Positions 47,639 to 48,766 of a DNA stretch of 48,766 nt are shown in pieces. Position 1 is the first letter of the stretch, and each line of letters starts with the position of its first letter. The translations under genes and the position numbers were made by a program. The notes under the pieces were generated by a model. The model worked only from the letters and a program-made list of their open reading frames with translations. It searched no databases and was not told the DNA's origin. This DNA is from Limnohabitans sp. (GTDB lineage: Bacteria; Pseudomonadota; Gammaproteobacteria; Burkholderiales; Burkholderiaceae_C): contig SHXD01000019.1 in NCBI GenBank assembly GCA_009693505.1, positions 1 to 48,766 on the forward strand. The letters run 5' to 3'.

Positions 47639-48454
47639 TTAAATGAATTGAAATTGCAAACGACCTAAAGGGCCATAGTCGGCATCGAACACATCGCCTA
47701 CCTTGGCTGGAACTGGTTTTATAAAAGAGCCGGCCAATACAATTTGTCCGGCTTTCAAATGCTCGCCCCATGGCGCTAACTTGTTGGCAAGCCAAGCAAT
47801 GCCCACGGCGGGATGGCCTTGCACGCCTGCTGCCAAACCCGTCTCTTCGACCACGCCATTCAATGTCAGAATGGCGCCGCACCATGGCAAGTTGGTTGTG
47901 AGCGGATTGACCTTTTCTGCGCCCACCACAATGCCTGCGTTGGCTGCGTTGTCGCTGATGGTGTCAAACACTTTGCGCATCACTTTGGTATGGCGGTCAA
48001 ATTGCTCAATGCGCGAATCGATGATTTCTACGGCAGGCGTGACATAGTCTGTGGCTGCCAACACTTGATCGACCGTGACGTCTGGCCCTTGTAGGTCTTT
48101 CTTCAACACGAAGGCCAACTCAACCTCTACGCGAGGCACCACAAAGTCTGTATGGGCAATGCTCAACACGTGCCCAGGCGAGCAGGTGTACAACATGCTG
48201 TCGAGCAAGGTGCCGTAATCGGGTTCGTCAATTTGACTGGCCTGCTGCATGGCGCGTGAAGTGAGGCCAATTTTGTGGCCAATCACTTTGCGGCCCTCGG
48301 CCAATTGCAGCGCTACCCATGCGCGGCTGACCCGATAGCCATCTTCAATGCTCATGCCTGGAAAGCGCTTGGAAAAGTGCTCCACCTGTTGCCGTGTTTT
48401 TTGCGATTGCTGCAACTCAGCCGCCAGTTGCGCAATTTGTGCTGAATCAAACAT
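47639..48454 (-). CDS. hpaH: 2-oxo-hepta-3-ene-1,7-dioate hydratase
   Basis: Hydrates the ring-cleavage product in the 4-hydroxyphenylacetate (homoprotocatechuate) pathway. The 271-residue product belongs to the MhpD/HpaH hydratase family: [12 protein letters not shown] (59–70), [12 protein letters not shown] (106–117, metal-binding acidic residues) and a C-terminal [10 protein letters not shown]. HpaH is favoured over MhpD because hpaF precedes it by 39 bp. It is followed by the micro-ORF and the class II aldolase. Confidence 0.88.
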   Translation of the reverse strand: MFDSAQIAQLAAELQQSQKTRQQVEHFSKRFPGMSIEDGYRVSRAWVALQLAEGRKVIGHKIGLTSRAMQQASQIDEPDYGTLLDSMLYTCSPGHVLSIAHTDFVVPRVEVELAFVLKKDLQGPDVTVDQVLAATDYVTPAVEIIDSRIEQFDRHTKVMRKVFDTISDNAANAGIVVGAEKVNPLTTNLPWCGAILTLNGVVEETGLAAGVQGHPAVGIAWLANKLAPWGEHLKAGQIVLAGSFIKPVPAKVGDVFDADYGPLGRLQFQFI

Positions 48455-48493
48455 ACTTGCTGTCTTTCAAAACGGGAAGTGCTTTGCGCTGAG

Positions 48494-48766
48494 TTAAAGC
48501 GCAACAAACAAAGGGTGCACATTGCTGTGCTTGTGGTCAAACACCTCAGGGCCCGCATCGATTTGCAAAGTAATGCCGATGTGCCTTTTTGCAAAAAGTT
48601 CTGCGAAATGTTGCTTCGTCACTTCCACCAAAATATCCCCCGCGCGTTTTTGGGTGGCCTCACTTCGCCCCTTGCCCATTCGCACATTCAAATAAACGAA
48701 GGCGTAGTCTTCTGAGCCACCATGTGGATTGTTGTCAAACTGCGCAGCCTTGCGCCCTGCAGCGCC
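48494..48766 (-). CDS. hpaF: 5-carboxymethyl-2-hydroxymuconate isomerase, C-terminal part (cut by window edge)
   Basis: Tautomerase-family isomerase acting before HpaH in the 4-hydroxyphenylacetate pathway. The 90 visible residues include SEDYAFVYLNVRMGKGRSEA, TQKRAGDILVEVTKQHFAEL and the C-terminus NVHPLFVAL, which match the E. coli HpaF C-terminal half (AFVHMTLKIGAGRS, NVHALFK). The start lies beyond the right edge. It points to an hpa operon continuing to the right. Confidence 0.88.
   Translation of the reverse strand, partial: GAAGRKAAQFDNNPHGGSEDYAFVYLNVRMGKGRSEATQKRAGDILVEVTKQHFAELFAKRHIGITLQIDAGPEVFDHKHSNVHPLFVAL

Overview
This window comes from a betaproteobacterial chromosome, most likely Burkholderiales, family Comamonadaceae (a Limnohabitans/Rhodoferax-type freshwater lineage is my inference). 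The grounds are the rpe–trpEGDC block, the OxyR–RecG–UbiA neighbourhood, a PhaM granule protein, a DUF3567 protein of the kind known from betaproteobacteria, and aromatic-catabolism (hpa) genes. I see no insertion sequence, prophage, integron, rRNA gene or CRISPR array. Every gene-free gap is shorter than 300 bp, and nearly all of the window is ordinary, densely packed housekeeping DNA.

Layout. 1–534: the tRNA-Tyr/Gly/Thr–tuf operon, leftward, with tuf cut by the window edge. 594–7308: leftward rpe, trpE, trpG, ltaE (threonine aldolase inside the tryptophan operon), trpD, trpC and ung. 7416–9387: rightward thiL–pgpA–pncC with overlapping ends. 9410–9553: a bidirectional UUCG-loop terminator and initiator tRNA-fMet. 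9629–18315: the leftward spc plus alpha ribosomal operon (rplN rplX rplE rpsN rpsH rplF rplR rpsE rpmD rplO secY rpmJ rpsM rpsK rpsD rpoA rplQ). It starts from its own near-consensus promoter with no S10 operon in front, and several of its spacers hold tight stem-loops. 18567–21750: glpK–glpD. 21880–22740: proC. 22763–26726: leftward recG–oxyR–ubiA.

26798–27094 is a short helix-turn-helix gene with no normal start codon. 27230–29554 is queA–tgt (queuosine). 29568–31489 is phaM overlapping a FIST-domain sensor gene. 31574–33459 is an enoyl-CoA hydratase-family enzyme and a fumarylacetoacetate hydrolase-family enzyme. 33621–35114 carries a DUF3108 envelope protein and a DUF3567 protein. 35181–36560 is a class III omega-aminotransferase. 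36744–39131 is purU and a GlcD-type FAD oxidase. 39174–41032 is the divergent pair yggS / pilT. 41064–41978 is a 3-hydroxyisobutyrate dehydrogenase-family enzyme ending in a long-stem terminator. 42053–44817 is the block dolP, diaA, yraN facing rsmI, matching the E. coli yraL–yraP neighbourhood. 44814–48766 is a leftward catabolic operon: hpaF (partial), hpaH, a 26-codon micro-ORF where hpaI would be expected, a class II aldolase, a PanE-family reductase and an EamA transporter.

The least explained items are the micro-ORF/aldolase/PanE/EamA tail of the hpa operon, the HTH gene lacking a start, the repeated paired stem-loops in the ribosomal operon spacers, and the PhaM–FIST coupling. I did not find a clearly new defence or mobile system.
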